In this document: positions 35,800-47,560 of the stretch, in pieces
Position numbering within the stretch: the first letter of the stretch is position 1
How the letters are laid out: every line of letters starts with the position of its first letter
Origin: Echeneis naucrates
Taxonomy: Eukaryota; Chordata; Actinopteri; Carangiformes; Echeneidae
Direction of reading: 5' to 3'
Assembly (NCBI RefSeq): GCF_900963305.1
Contig: NC_042515.1
Coordinates: forward strand, 12,087,623 to 12,151,622
Length of the DNA: 64,000 bases
The notes under the pieces: generated by a model
Seen by the model: the letters and a program-made list of their open reading frames with translations, nothing else
Databases searched by the model: none
Told to the model about the DNA's origin: nothing
Program-made: the position numbers and the translations under genes

Positions 35800-38560
35800 C
35801 TACACCATTTTCCTCTGCACATTTATTTTTAATTTGCTGAGAAAGTCAATCAATCCTTGGTGAAATTCTCTGGGTTTGTCCATGTAGCAGGCATGGCGGG
35901 CACCTTCTAACTTGAGCACGGAGTGATTTGGAAGTTGGATGAGGTTCTTGTGGGACTGGGCACCCAGATTTGTGTCTAGGGCCCCATACACAATCAGAGT
36001 GGGTGTCTGGAATGAGAAGCAAACAGAGGGGAGACATGGAAGCGAGACAATCCAACATTTAAAAAAAAGTTGTCACACATGTTCAGCTTTGTAAGGGTGT
36101 ATACGCCCTGCTCAGTGAACTAGGTTAAATTGTTGCGTCTTAACGATAACAACCAACAGACAATTAGACACATAAATATAGGAACATGTCCAATGGGCAT
36201 CACAATGATGCAACAAAAATTCACTTGGACAAACTCTGAAACAAAGCTGCAACTTTTATAACTAAATTAATGGTTTCTTTTTGGTTTATCATTCGTCTCT
36301 TATATAAAATTACAAAAATGGACTGTCAGTTGCAACAGGCTAGGATGCTCCACAGATGATTTAGTCATTTACATTCTGATTTCCTTTCTAAATCAGATGG
36401 TGGGAATGGGATGGGACTATGGATTATGGATTGGCGCTAAAACCTTTGAATATGTTTAATCAATTAATGAACAGAAAGAAAATGAATAGCACTTCATTCC
36501 ACAATGGAAATAAACGTTCACAATAAATAAAATTGTTAGTCGTGCCACTGTTTCAATACTGAAAACACATGCATTGAATTTGCCTCACTATGAGGGTGGC
36601 TTAGTTGCGGAACAAACTAAATCACTGCCCCAGGGTTGGAAATGCTTTGGGACCTCAAATGCCAGAGTATCAGTGTGTGAAAACCTTTGTGGTAATTTAA
36701 TACACCACAGCAAACGTTTGATTTGGATTTTCATTTAACTTTATGGGAATTAAAACTTAATGTCATAAGAACATGGCACAGAGCTTAGAAGGCTCACCAT
36801 GTCTATAGCTCTCACAGTTTATTTAGGTCTTCTGGCCCAATAGTGAGTTCATTTTCTCATGCCTTACAAGTATGGACTTCCCATTAAAGGCACAGTTGAC
36901 CCAACATGAAACATTACCCCTGGCCCTCACATGACACACACTACTGGAACTGTGTGCTGTCATATTTAGATTCATTACTCATCACTCTCAAATCAGCACG
37001 ATCTGTTCTTCCCTCACCTGAATATTTTGGTACTGCTGTGGAGTGTAACTCCTGGTACCAACTGGTGCTATTGGAATGAAGCCATGTAGCTGAGCGCTGT
37101 TCCTCATGAAAAAGGGAATGGAGTAATGTCCACTCATGGAGGGGCTCAAAAGCACAGCTGCCCTGACACCCAATGACTCCATGAATCTTGAAAGGAGGTC
37201 CACTCGATTCTGGTCAGTCTTCAGAGATTCAGAGTCTGGGGATTTTCCATACCCTCAAAGAAGAGAAATAATTTGTCCAAGATAAGAGAGAGTACATTTC
37301 AAGTTTCAATTATAAAATTTGCAAGTTGAAATATCAAAACAGCAATTCATGAGAAGTCTATGTGAAAATGACCTCACCTTCTCACTTCAATTATTTGCTC
37401 AGTGCTTGTTTTGTTTTACTACCAGGGTTAGGGTTGAGTCAGAGCCACCCCTCACTCCTCCATATATGGTTTATTCTAATTTGTAATTAAATGAAGATCG
37501 CGTATGCCAAATTAAAAACTCAATGATTCAAAATGGAAGTTTACAAACATCAAGGTTTGGGTTGCTACTTGATGTGCACCTGTCCTCTCTAAGAAAACAC
37601 TGCTTTTCGCAGATATCGCTTTCAGCCACAAGAGAGCAGCATCGGCACAATAGCCTACCAAGTGTACAAAGCTGTGACTATCAAAAGCAATCAGTTAATT
37701 TTAGCTAGAATTTTTCACAGGCAAATCCGTATTTCTTGCCATTAGTGTAGGAAATGCATAATTTTCTTTGCGATATATACGTTTTTCCTGATTCAATTGA
37801 GGACAGTCCTTTACCTACTTTTTCAATTTTAATGTGCATATTTAACTTCTTTCCTGAATCTGTCAGGGGCACCCGTGACACAAACAATTTTCCCCCCGGG
37901 GATCTTTAAAGTAATTCTCATTCTGATTTTGATCTTACCTAATATATATTATAAAGTGTGCTATATTAATATGAAATTACCAATTCTGTGTCACATTGAC
38001 TTCTTTTTTACCTGGTAGGTCCATTGCTAAGGCCTGATATCCATTTGTTGCCAGAAGGGCCATTGTGCCAAGTTCTTCCCAGGTTTTGGATGTGAAGGCC
38101 TGGCCATGGAGGAGGACCACTTGCAAGCTGTTCAAAGAAACCATTTGCATTCCCCTGACTCAAGATTTCATCATCAATTTTACAAATAAATGTGTATATT
38201 AACAGACGTGTCTGCGTGCATCAATTGATCATCCTGTTTGGTATTCTTATCTCAAAGCTTCTCATAACCCAAAATGTCCAAGGTTGTAATGGCTTACCTT
38301 GGCAGTATTTGTCGTCCAGCCCCATCTATGGGTAAAGCCTCTCTGAAGAACAGTGGTGGGTCTCCGGGAAGTTGTCCGGTGCGGATGGACACGTTGATGG
38401 TTGGCAGTGGAGGAGGAGGGGTGGCAATCAGCCCCATTCTTTGAGCTTCAAGAGATGGTTCCATGCTGCCCTGGCGAATGGATGGCAGCAGCAGGTACAG
38501 CAGTAGTGTGGCCAGCAACACCAGGCCCAAAACAACAAGACGATTACGCAAGAAATTCAT
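35800..38560 (-). CDS. abhd14a: Abhydrolase domain-containing protein 14A, 4 coding exons
   Basis: Predicted single-pass membrane alpha/beta hydrolase; the substrate is not established. Exons: 38298-38560, 38012-38127, 37018-37253, 35800-36006, giving 822 nt (273 residues plus stop), the size of fish and human ABHD14A. Seen: a short basic N terminus and a hydrophobic segment at about residues 8-27 (LVVLGLVLLATLLLYLLL), a Pro-rich linker, the oxyanion-type VVLLHG motif, DLPGYGKS, the nucleophile-type SPSMSGHY, the Asp region YGALDTN (human has YGELDHI) and the catalytic His in GARHACY. The ATG is followed at once by the membrane segment and preceded by a good acceptor (38582), so a 5' noncoding exon exists upstream. 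Its 3' end is about 1.3 kb from the acy1 promoter. Confidence 0.95.
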
Positions 38561-38582
38561 TTTACCAAGATGAACAACCTGG

Positions 38583-39524
38583 GGGAAAGTGGTAGACAGT
38601 GCAATGTGTGAGACCTGATTGTTTATACAAGATCTGTTCCTACAGTATTTCAGGATTTGACTGCATATCTAAAAGACACACTGTGGTTCATCTTCCAAAA
38701 CTTTCTTTACAAAATTCACATTCATTAAGATTTTGACTGTTGAAATGCAAAGACAGGAAACAGACGTGTTGTATAGACCTGTGTCTCCACGTGTGTAGAT
38801 GAGAGCAATGGACCTGCTAGTTGAATTTTATCCCAACTCGTAAGAGTGACGTCCAAAACTACAAAAACAAAAGCTGACCAGCATATGGGTAATCTTATTT
38901 GCAGGTGAAGACTTCATAAGACAGTTTGGCCTTTGTTAAAATCCATCCCATTCCCACCATCTGATTTACAAAAGGAAATCAGAATGAATTTAGAAAACGC
39001 GAGACATTTTATATGTACATAGAAAGTAACCCTGTGGTATTAAGGGTGGTTAAAGTAGCGTTAGCTGGTTTCGTGTCTTTGCAGTAGGACGCAGACAGCA
39101 CGCATGGAGGTGAGGGGGGGGGGCATACCGACACACAGGAGACAACAACAGATCACTGACAGGAAGACCAGGCTTTCTGCGCTGCGCTCATGTCTTCTGC
39201 ATTGCTGATGTCCACAGATGGGAAATGATGCAGGAAGCGTCGATGCTGATGCGAGCTAGCTATCCAAACTGATAAAGGCAAATAGGAGCCAGACGCTAAC
39301 TGTACATTTTTTCCGGATTAAAAAACGAACTCCCCGTACATCCTGTGTCCTTTAAATGACAGGGCTGTCCATCGACTGACAGGAAACATTGAATATAAAC
39401 TGTCACACCGGAAAATCGAAAAATACAAAGGAAATGTGTTGATTGTGTGTCTGCTCTGTGTTGGATTCACGCTCTAATGCTCCGCCAGAACGTGAGCGCC
39501 CAGCCGTCGGTTTCCCGTCGGACC
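38583..39524 (-). promoter_or_regulatory. abhd14a: Upstream region of abhd14a (5' intron or noncoding exon)
   Basis: The acceptor CCCCCAG just upstream of the coding exon ends an intron. A possible donor with GT at 39126-39127 (reading GTATGC on the minus strand) would end a noncoding exon in 39128-39300. Stronger donors lie further upstream in the inverted-repeat loop and at 41057-41058. No coding sequence was recognised. Confidence 0.4.
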
Positions 39525-40020
39525 ACATTACATGTTGCACACAATGGTAGATCCGAATGGGAAGTTCGGATCTTTTTCCTGACTCGGGTCTTTTAAGCTC
39601 GTTCAACCAACAAATACTAGTGTGTATGTGTGTCACTGAGTTGGGAGAAACGTGAACTGGCCGGTGTGTCAACCGATTTGGTTACCCTAACCCAAGTTCC
39701 TGTTCCCCTTTACGCTGATTTACTGCTGAGTCGTGCGTAGTTGCTAAGTTACCGTGCGTACTTAAAGAAGAAACGCAAATAGAAACACAGCTGGGTGTGC
39801 GGAAAGCGCAATGGAACAATCCAATGTGTAGGTTACTGGTGTGTTGTTTATTATATAAAAAATAAATTGAGAATGCATTTTTCGGCCATTCAATTGTCAA
39901 TCTTTATGTAAATTGATGCCAGCTAGCATAGCTGTGCGAGAGTAGCCTTTGTTAAGTAAACCTCACTGCCGGATCACTGACACTAGTTAGTCGCTTCGAA
40001 ATGGACTGCTAGCTAACTGG
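39525..40020. repeat. Large inverted repeat, left arm
   Basis: About 496 bp, reverse complement of 40428-40902 with about ten mismatches and one 18-bp extra segment by eye, so about 98% identity. The extra segment (about 39729-39746) looks like an imperfect local duplication around 'cgtgcgta'. Both arms carry an AT-rich 'attatataaaaaataaa' box. No protein homology was recognised, so the open frames that mirror each other in the two arms are products of the duplication. Confidence 0.92.
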
Positions 40021-40427
40021 TTAGCTAACTGGTTAGCATGCTCGACTGACGAACTGATGACATTATTTTTGACTTATAACGTAACTATTACTTACCGTTC
40101 ATTTGGAAACGGGCGGAGCGCCTCCTAATGACACATTTCTGCTCCTCAGAAACACCCACCGGATAGTGTCCGTATTTTTCATAATTCACACAGGTTTGTC
40201 CATTTTACCATAAAGAACATACACTCACATGACAAACGCTCATCCTGGCCGCCCTTTGGGAAACTGGGTTGGGAATTAGTTTATGTCCTGGGTTAGTTCC
40301 AAGTAAGTGCATGATTTATACTAAAGTCAATGATCCATTCACTGAACACTTCAAATATTTTTTCCTGAAAGCCTACACATTTTCTGTTATCTCTTGCACG
40401 ACATGTCCATGGTTAGGTCAGGTGACG
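40021..40427. other. Loop between the inverted-repeat arms
   Basis: About 407 bp of single-copy sequence. It begins with a short direct repeat of 'gctaactggtta', contains 'gggcggagcgcctcc' (GC-box-like, 40110-40124), and has a strong minus-strand donor (GTAAGT after AACG, GT at 40095-40096). It may hold a noncoding first exon of abhd14a, but this is inference. Confidence 0.5.
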
Positions 40428-40902
40428 TTAGCTAGCAGTCCATTTCGAAGGGACTAACTAGTGTCAGTGATCCGGCAGTGAGGTTTACTTAACGAAGGCT
40501 ACTCTCGCACAGCTATGCTAGCTGGCATCAATTTACATAAAGATTGACAATTGAATGGCCGAAAAATGCATTCTCAATTTATTTTTTATATAATAAACAA
40601 CACACCAGTAACCTACACATTGGATTGTTCCATTGCGCTTTCCGTACACCCAGCTGTGTTTCTATTTGTGTTTATTTTTTAAGTACGCACGGTAACTCAG
40701 CAGTAAATCAGCGTAAAGGGGAACAGGAACTTGGGTTAGGGTAACCAAATCGGTTGACACACCGGCCAGTTCACGTTTCTCCCCACTCAGTGACACACAT
40801 ACACATTAGTATTTGTTGGTTGAACGAGCTTAAAAGACCCGAGTCAGGAAAAAGATCCGAACTTCCCATTCGGATCTCCCATTGTGTGCAACACGTAATG
40901 TG
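40428..40902. repeat. Large inverted repeat, right arm
   Basis: About 475 bp, inverted copy of 39525-40020. Similarity stops near 40902 on the outer side and near 40428 on the inner side. No clear target-site duplication was found at the outer ends. Confidence 0.92.
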
Positions 40903-41058
40903 TTCAACTACTCCGCCTCTTAGGAAATTAGCCCGGACTGCTAGTCACCATGGTTACCAGCATCAACGAGCCAAGCTAAGGTTAAACCAGACTTAGCTTT
41001 ATAGCTAGCTACACTAGCATAAGCTGAGCTAGCTAAAGTGCGGAGCCGCGAATCTTAA

Positions 41059-41123
41059 CTCACTAATTCTCGCCTCCATTTTTTCCGTCATCCTGCATCT
41101 ATGACATGAAGTACAATCCTAAA
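41059..41123 (-). other. Possible small noncoding or N-terminal exon
   Basis: On the minus strand a good acceptor (CTGCCTCCTTTTAG) and a good donor (GTGAGT, GT at 41057-41058) flank about 65 nt, with CpG-containing sequence downstream. A short frame from an internal ATG (MTEKMEARI) runs into the donor. It could be an upstream exon of abhd14a, or chance. No homology was recognised. Confidence 0.25.
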
Positions 41124-41284
41124 AGGAGGCAGAGGAGGAACTAGACATGGAGCACACAGGACAGTCTATTAATCAAGGTGAATAGTAGAGACAGAAACAC
41201 GAGGTAACACACAGCACAACCAAGACTAGATAGAGACTGGACCCCTCCACAGACCGGTTCTGGGGCCTCTTTAACTGAAGGTAT

Positions 41285-41510
41285 GTTTGAGCTGTAAACA
41301 TGTCTGTAGCAGAATCGCATCAGTGTATTGTATAATGACAATAAAGCTACTTTGATTCCTGTATTTCTTTGAACTTTTACTTAAGTAATTTTTTAAGCAA
41401 ATACTTTTGTACTTTAATTTTAGTAATATTTTGACGAAACTACTTTAATTGTATTGGGATAATATTTGACAGGAGTGTCTGTACTTTTACTGAAGTAGTG
41501 ACCTTGTGTA
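41285..41510 (+). repeat. LINE-type 3' tail followed by a MITE-like block
   Basis: 'gtataatgacaataaagc' near 41330-41347 resembles a teleost retrotransposon 3' end. It is followed (41365-41500) by 'acttttacttaagtaattt' and 'gtacttttactgaagtag', the ends of a common AT-rich non-autonomous DNA element. Families are given from memory of fish repeats. Confidence 0.45.
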
Positions 41511-41519
41511 CTCTGTCCC

Positions 41520-44500
41520 TCTGGTTGTTGGGCTTTCTTTTTTTACTCCTGCTCTTTCCATCACACTGTGTCGCCGTCAGGCTCACTGATGTTTACATGA
41601 GGGGAGAGACTCACAGGTCTGAGATGGGGGGGGTCTCTATTCCTTCTGCTAAACTACCACATTGCCATTATTGATCATTAAGATATGATATTGGGGGTGA
41701 TGTTGTGGGTGGTTTGGATAACCTACCCACCAACCCCCATAAATTATGCCTATGAGTTTATATATTCATTTAAAAAAAAAAATGTTTTGAAATGATGTAC
41801 AATTTTAGACAATTATTTTTTACAATATCACAAATTTTCCTAACATCATCCAATTTCAGTGTCCTGAATTAAACTTTCAGTATCTATGTGCATATCCTGA
41901 AGCTCCAAATTGCTGTAAAAACACCATTCTATATTCATGTACGACCCTAAAGCACTGAGATTTATAATTTTACTTAATTCCCTTTCTTCATGCATCTTTG
42001 TTTCTAACTATTGTATGCTGAATAAACATATTTCATATGACTGCAGGGAAGAAATAAACGGCACAAAACATTTTCTTAACAAGTATTTTTTTAATATTGA
42101 AATTCTTTCATGTAAAAGGTGACTATGAAATGTTATTAAATATAAAACCCATTTATTTTTCTCCAGTTTGGTCTCAAAAAATAGCAACAATGCACTTTGG
42201 TAAAATAAGGCTTTTAAATTATGTTCATTTGTCACCTTAACACTCCTTAACACAAAACAATGTCACTGCAACACTTGAGAAGCGGGATGGGATTATGTTA
42301 AACATAAACACTGGTGTAATTCAACTGGTGCTTTAACATAGTATTAATTGTAAACGTTTTTACAATTTGGTGTTCAAACTTGAAATTCTAACATTGTTCT
42401 CAAACTTTGCAATTGCAACATTGTCAAGAGAGCCAGAGTAGTTTTTGGATGTTTTAGTTCAGTTACTCAGTAGGTGCGATATTATTACTGGTGTGGATGG
42501 AAATTTATTTTAAGGTTATTTATCATAATCTTTAGAAATAAACCATCGGGGCCAATTCAAGGTTGTAAGTGTCATTCTGGTGAAAATGATTGACAATATG
42601 TGCCTAACATACTTGTATATCAAGCATAAAACACGTAGAAAACACAAAATTCCTCCTCTGAAGGACTTTTTCCATTTATCTCTAAATATGAATTTAGCTT
42701 CTGTTCGAAATCTAAGGAGAACACTGTGGGTAGTGTGCTACTATTACACATGGCTAATATCTTTTCCATCTTTGCATACAGCAGAAACCACTTATTATGC
42801 TGAATTTGATTAATTTGTTAAGCACTCCTTGTTTTAACAAATTATGGTCAAAGCTAATGACAAATGAAACATCGCATAATTTTACAATGACTTGAGTAAA
42901 AAGTCATGGAAGGGTAACAATCTTACAAGCACCCATTTCTGTTCAGACAAGATTCACAGTGAACAGATCACTGATCACATTAAATGGATGAACACAAAAT
43001 ATACTGTAATGCATTCGCTGTATCATTAATGGCCTCTGTAACCAACAAAATATCAATTTCATCTCATGTACACAAGTTAAATCCAGAACTAGCTCAATAG
43101 AAAAATTGTTAAAGTGCAGAATTCAAAAGTAAAACTACAGTATTGCATTGTATTGCAATACTGGTTATGGGATACTACATTTTCCAGTTTATGAACAATT
43201 ATTAAGTACCTGAAAACTTTTTGAGCACTTACTTACAGATTAAATCCAGAAACTGCATTATAAATCTGAAATGGTTCTGCTATCTTTGGTCAGGCACATA
43301 TATTTGCTCTACTAGACTGAAGACGTACCTACAGCAGTTGCTGTTAACAGTGTCACTGGCAGGAGCCCACCTGACACAAGCTACAATGCAAGAAAGTAAA
43401 TACACATCATACAAAAAACCCCCATTCTGAAATTTAACGTTTTTTGTTTTCAACATGAATCATTCTTATAGTGACATCCACGGAAATATGAGGATACTTT
43501 TTGCATCAAACAAATAGTAACATTTGTCTTTACTTGCCTTAATTGATCTGACCTGATGGACATTATGGAGTCAATATTGGCATATAACACTGTGCTCACA
43601 GACAAGAAGAGATGACTTCTACCCAAAAAACAAAACAAAACACAATAATCACAACCTGTAGACAAAATCAACTGGATAAAAAAAAAAAAAGTATGTTATA
43701 GCCCAGTTAAAGCATATTTCCAAACGTAAACATGAGGTCCAGCCATGCTGTCCATAAGTCAAAGACAATGAAGGAAATTTCAGACTGCTTCTGCAATAAT
43801 TGATCACTTGTGGCATTATTATGTTATTCATAAGGCAATATATCATAAGACTTAACTTGATTTATTGACAGACAAACTTTTAGGCATCAATACCTAAAAG
43901 TACCGTTTTGCTGCAGTGCATCAACTTATTATTATATGGCAATGGGGATCAATGTACCTTTTTCTCAAACCTTTGCTTCGGCATCATGTTGTTCCATTGG
44001 TGAACAACAGGCCATTTGGTGATGTGCTCACTCTAGCTGCAGCACATTATCAACTAATTTGTATTCCAACCATTAAATTACTCCATAATCACTACTCCAT
44101 TAATACATGAGTAGCCAGTAACTATTAGTACATAATTAAATTACTACTCAGCACTCAGGGGTCAGAGTGCAATAGTCTTCATTTTGAGCTAATGTGTAAT
44201 GTTTTGTGGCCGTGTCTTTACTATCCAGGGCCATTATGGAGCACAGCAAATGTGTTAAAAAGTTTAGATTTTTGCAATCATTCAAAATTTTACTCAGTTA
44301 CTTGCTAATTTTTTTGCCAATAATTGTATTATTATGCCGAAGAGTCAATAATGGAAGAGATTTTAAATGAAAATATCCATTCAGAACTTTCTCAATTTTT
44401 CTGTCCCTGCCTTTAGACTGCAGCAGACTAACACCCACCCCAAATGCTCTCACTGGCTGAGACACGTGATGGCGCCCACCCCAACCCAATAGTTATGAAC

Positions 44501-44585
44501 AAACAACACCTCCTGTGGCCCATGGTTTGTTTGTACGTATATTCATAGCCAGTGAGCAGCGTACAATAAAATTAATAATCAAAAA
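41520..44585. other. Intergenic region between the abhd14a upstream block and hyal2
   Basis: About 3 kb, AT-rich, with no recognisable gene on either strand. Open frames here are short, unspliced and without homology. A poly-A run lies at 43679-43690. The high-coordinate end probably holds the hyal2 3' UTR. Confidence 0.55.
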
Positions 44586-44590
44586 ATGTG

Positions 44591-44596
44591 TTTATT
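44591..44596 (-). terminator. hyal2: Candidate poly(A) signal of hyal2
   Basis: AATAAA on the minus strand about 330 nt beyond the hyal2 stop. Another candidate lies at 44613-44618. Use of either site is unproven. Confidence 0.4.
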
Positions 44597-44925
44597 TGCA
44601 ATAAAATAATAGTTTATTAATTATTGTGTTAAACAATAACGTGTTAACTTGCGCAGCCCAAGTTGGAATATTGTTTGATGGAGACGAGTTCCAGTTGGGA
44701 GTCCTGAGGACACAGATCTTCCAGTGCACCTCTTAGACAAATATACTCTTTCTTTTTGGATGTGTGCTGGAATAAAAATGCCCTGACGAACTGGGAGATG
44801 ACGACAGAATTAACTGACTGCAGCTGTCGATCCATCACTATTACTAATGCACAGTATCCTACAACTTTTATGTTGAAAAGTCTGGTCTGGCAGAACCTGT
44901 GAATAATTTGGACTTCTCTGTTTCC

Positions 44926-46788
44926 TTAGTGTAGCAGTGTGAGGAGTCCTAGTGGGAGTAAAAGGCAAAGAGGCCAGGTACCAAAGACAGAGGAGGCTTT
45001 ATTCTGCCCTTTTTCTTTTTGAGCACAAGCCTCACCCCTGTACCCTTGGTAGCACTGGCACTGGAAGTGTGTGCGGAAAAGAGCCAGCTCGGCTTGGCCA
45101 GGCACTCCTGTAACCTTCAGCTGGCCACCTTTATTGGTGATGCGGTGTGTTAAGGGGCTAAGATGCAGATACACATCGCTGTCTTGGACTCTGCGAAGAC
45201 AGCGGCCATGGGATTTACACACTACCTGACTGCACTGCTCTGCTGCCGTAGAAACATTGAGGAGATATTGGCCCAGTGGTCCTCGAAGATACTCATTTAG
45301 GATGAAGCAGCTGGTCTGGAGGATAAATTAAATTCTGTTAACTTCAAATTACTGAACACCAGGACATTAAACAACATAAGAGCAGTAATGTGACAAACTT
45401 ACATTGCTGCTAGCATAAGATGTGTCTCCCCAGATGATTACACCTGCAGCTCCGAGTGCAATACTCTCACCAATGGTGGAAACAAGATCTCTCTACAAAA
45501 ACATGTACATATACAGTTCAGTACTGCACCCTATAATTTGCCCCAAGAGACTTAAGCTGTGAAATTATTTAATTAACTGAGTTCAAATATTTGATAACAT
45601 TTTTTATTTTTGTTTGTTTCAAAAAAGTAAAAGCTACTCTACTCAATTCCAAATCACTATGAATTCACTGCTATTTAAGCTTTGTGGCCGATTGCCAAAC
45701 CAATCATTTAAAGATATTAAATTATTCAGTGATTGATCAAAATGAATTCATAGATTAATTGTATTTTTAAATATAGTACCAAATATTCTACACAACATCC
45801 TATGTTTAATGAATTGTTGCTTTAACCAACTAACCTCAGTTAGGAGGTCCATCTTATTATTGATGTAAGTAGGTCTGGTATAAACAAAAACAGGACGGGC
45901 TAATCCATCCCCAACAGATGCCAGGCGCATTGCTTCCTTCACTCTGTTACGGACAAAAAGACGCCCAAAATCTGTCGACTTCAGTACAGAATCCATGTAT
46001 ATAGACGGGAAGAATGCTGTGCACTCCATCCACAACCAGTTCAATTGGTCGTTGCGAGCCATCTCCACGCCAGGGCAGCGGCCAGTGTAGTTCTTTAGGC
46101 CACCCCTGTAGTCATGGTTGTAACAGTCAGGAAACAGGTAAAAGCCCCACAGCTGATTTGGCCTAAGATTCTTGGCTTGTTTTAGAGTCTCCAGCATAAA
46201 TCTGCTGGCTGATAGCTCAAATTCCTGCTGGGCAACTTTAGCAACTTGTTCTGGAGTCCACTTAGGATTCTTTTTTGCCACCATTTCACGGGATTTATTT
46301 CGATAGATATCTTTATTATTCCAATTTCGGATCCACAGTGGGCGCCATTCCTCCCAGTCGATAACGGCCAAACCTTTTGCCTCTGGCTCACGTATATATT
46401 TCTGCACACCTTCAGGCATCTTTTCATAGTGTTGACTGAGGCTGGCCACCTGTGGAAGACCCCCATTCACTGCGGTGCCACCATGCTCATAGTAAGGATA
46501 CAACCCGAGACGCTCCTTATAGAAAATTGTTAGATTCTGCCGGACAAAGCCTTCATTGGGGGACGCCACAATGTCAAACTGGCCAAGAGAAAAAGTTACG
46601 CGATGTCGCGGGGCACAGTCCTGCGTTGGGGCATTCCATGCAAGAAGAACCGGCTTCTGGGAATATAATGGCCGTCTTGTCTGCTTTACATCAGCTGAAC
46701 ATAAGACTGTCCACAATGCAAACAGAGTCAGTAGCAACCAGGGCAGCTGGCCAGATGTGGTGAAGACAGCGTGAAACCCAGTTTCCAT
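44926..46788 (-). CDS. hyal2: Hyaluronidase-2, GPI-anchored, 3 coding exons
   Basis: Glycoside hydrolase family 56 enzyme that cleaves hyaluronan at the cell surface. Exons: 45835-46788, 45403-45492, 44926-45315, 1434 nt (477 residues plus stop; human 473). The start has GTGACCATGG context and is followed by a hydrophobic signal peptide (about residues 16-31). Seen: QDCAPRH near the N terminus, ASPNEGF, the catalytic pair in VIDWEEWRP (Asp144, Glu146), WGFYLFPDCYNHDY, an EGF-like cysteine-rich C-terminal part (KSHGRCLRR and CQCYQGYRGEAC), and a final hydrophobic tail typical of a GPI-attachment signal. The large first coding exon holding the active site is the usual HYAL layout. tusc2 lies upstream on the same strand, as in human. 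HYAL1 and HYAL3 paralogues were not seen. Confidence 0.96.
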
Positions 46789-47560
46789 GGTCACTGTTCA
46801 CCTTTTCTCCTCTTTCTCTAGAAAAGAAAACAAGAAGGCATTTTCATGACAAAAATTGATACTAATTTCAAATATCCTCACAGATAATGAAATGAACTAA
46901 TCTGTCACAAACGTTGCACCCGTGAAAAGATATTTTTCCTTGCTTCCTGTTGTTTCTAGTTACCTTCTTGAAACTGGGGGAATCGATAATAAATCAATAC
47001 ATTTTTACTGTTGGGTAACCGAATCGACCATAACAGAGTAAAGAGGGCCAGTTTGTTACCAGTATCACAAGATCCAGTTTAAGAGACAGCTTTCTTATGT
47101 AATTATTTGTATCTCTCTAATTACAATCTGTGAAGTAAACGTTGGTAAAGTGAACTGTAAGAGAAAATGTTTATCCGTTAGTTGCTCTTCTCTCACGCTA
47201 GTTTAAACTGCTTCCATTCAGAGACCAAAATCAACCTAACTTCAGAAAGCTGGCTGAAAGTTTCAATGAACTGCTAAACGTGCTAAGTTAGCTAACGGGA
47301 CGGTTCTTTTTCCAGTTCACTTCACTTTATCTGACCTGTTCCGATGAAGCCGACGGCAGGGGTTTATTCCACTCATGTAACCGACACATAAATTACTTTT
47401 CCACAGCCCTGCCATGTGAAAATTAACAGTGAAAGTCCCGTTAGTCCATGCTGATGTCTGATATATTCTCCAGCCACAGCTAACTGAGAAGCTACTGCGA
47501 CGACGACGGCTAAAGTTCACTCACAGCGGCTCAGTCCATTTGGGCACTGACATGGGGAGA
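46789..47560 (-). promoter_or_regulatory. hyal2: 5' UTR intron, noncoding exon and promoter of hyal2
   Basis: An acceptor (TTTTCTTTTCTAG) near 46820 lies just before the coding exon. A donor (ACAG followed by GTCAGA, GT at 47334-47335) ends a probable noncoding exon at about 47336-47520. CpGs are enriched at about 47440-47530. TSS is inferred. Confidence 0.5.

Noticed and set aside
39403-40996. Mirror-image open frames in the inverted repeat that encode nearly the same peptides
   Set aside because: The similarity follows from the DNA duplication. The peptides match no family I know and the frames differ in length between arms.
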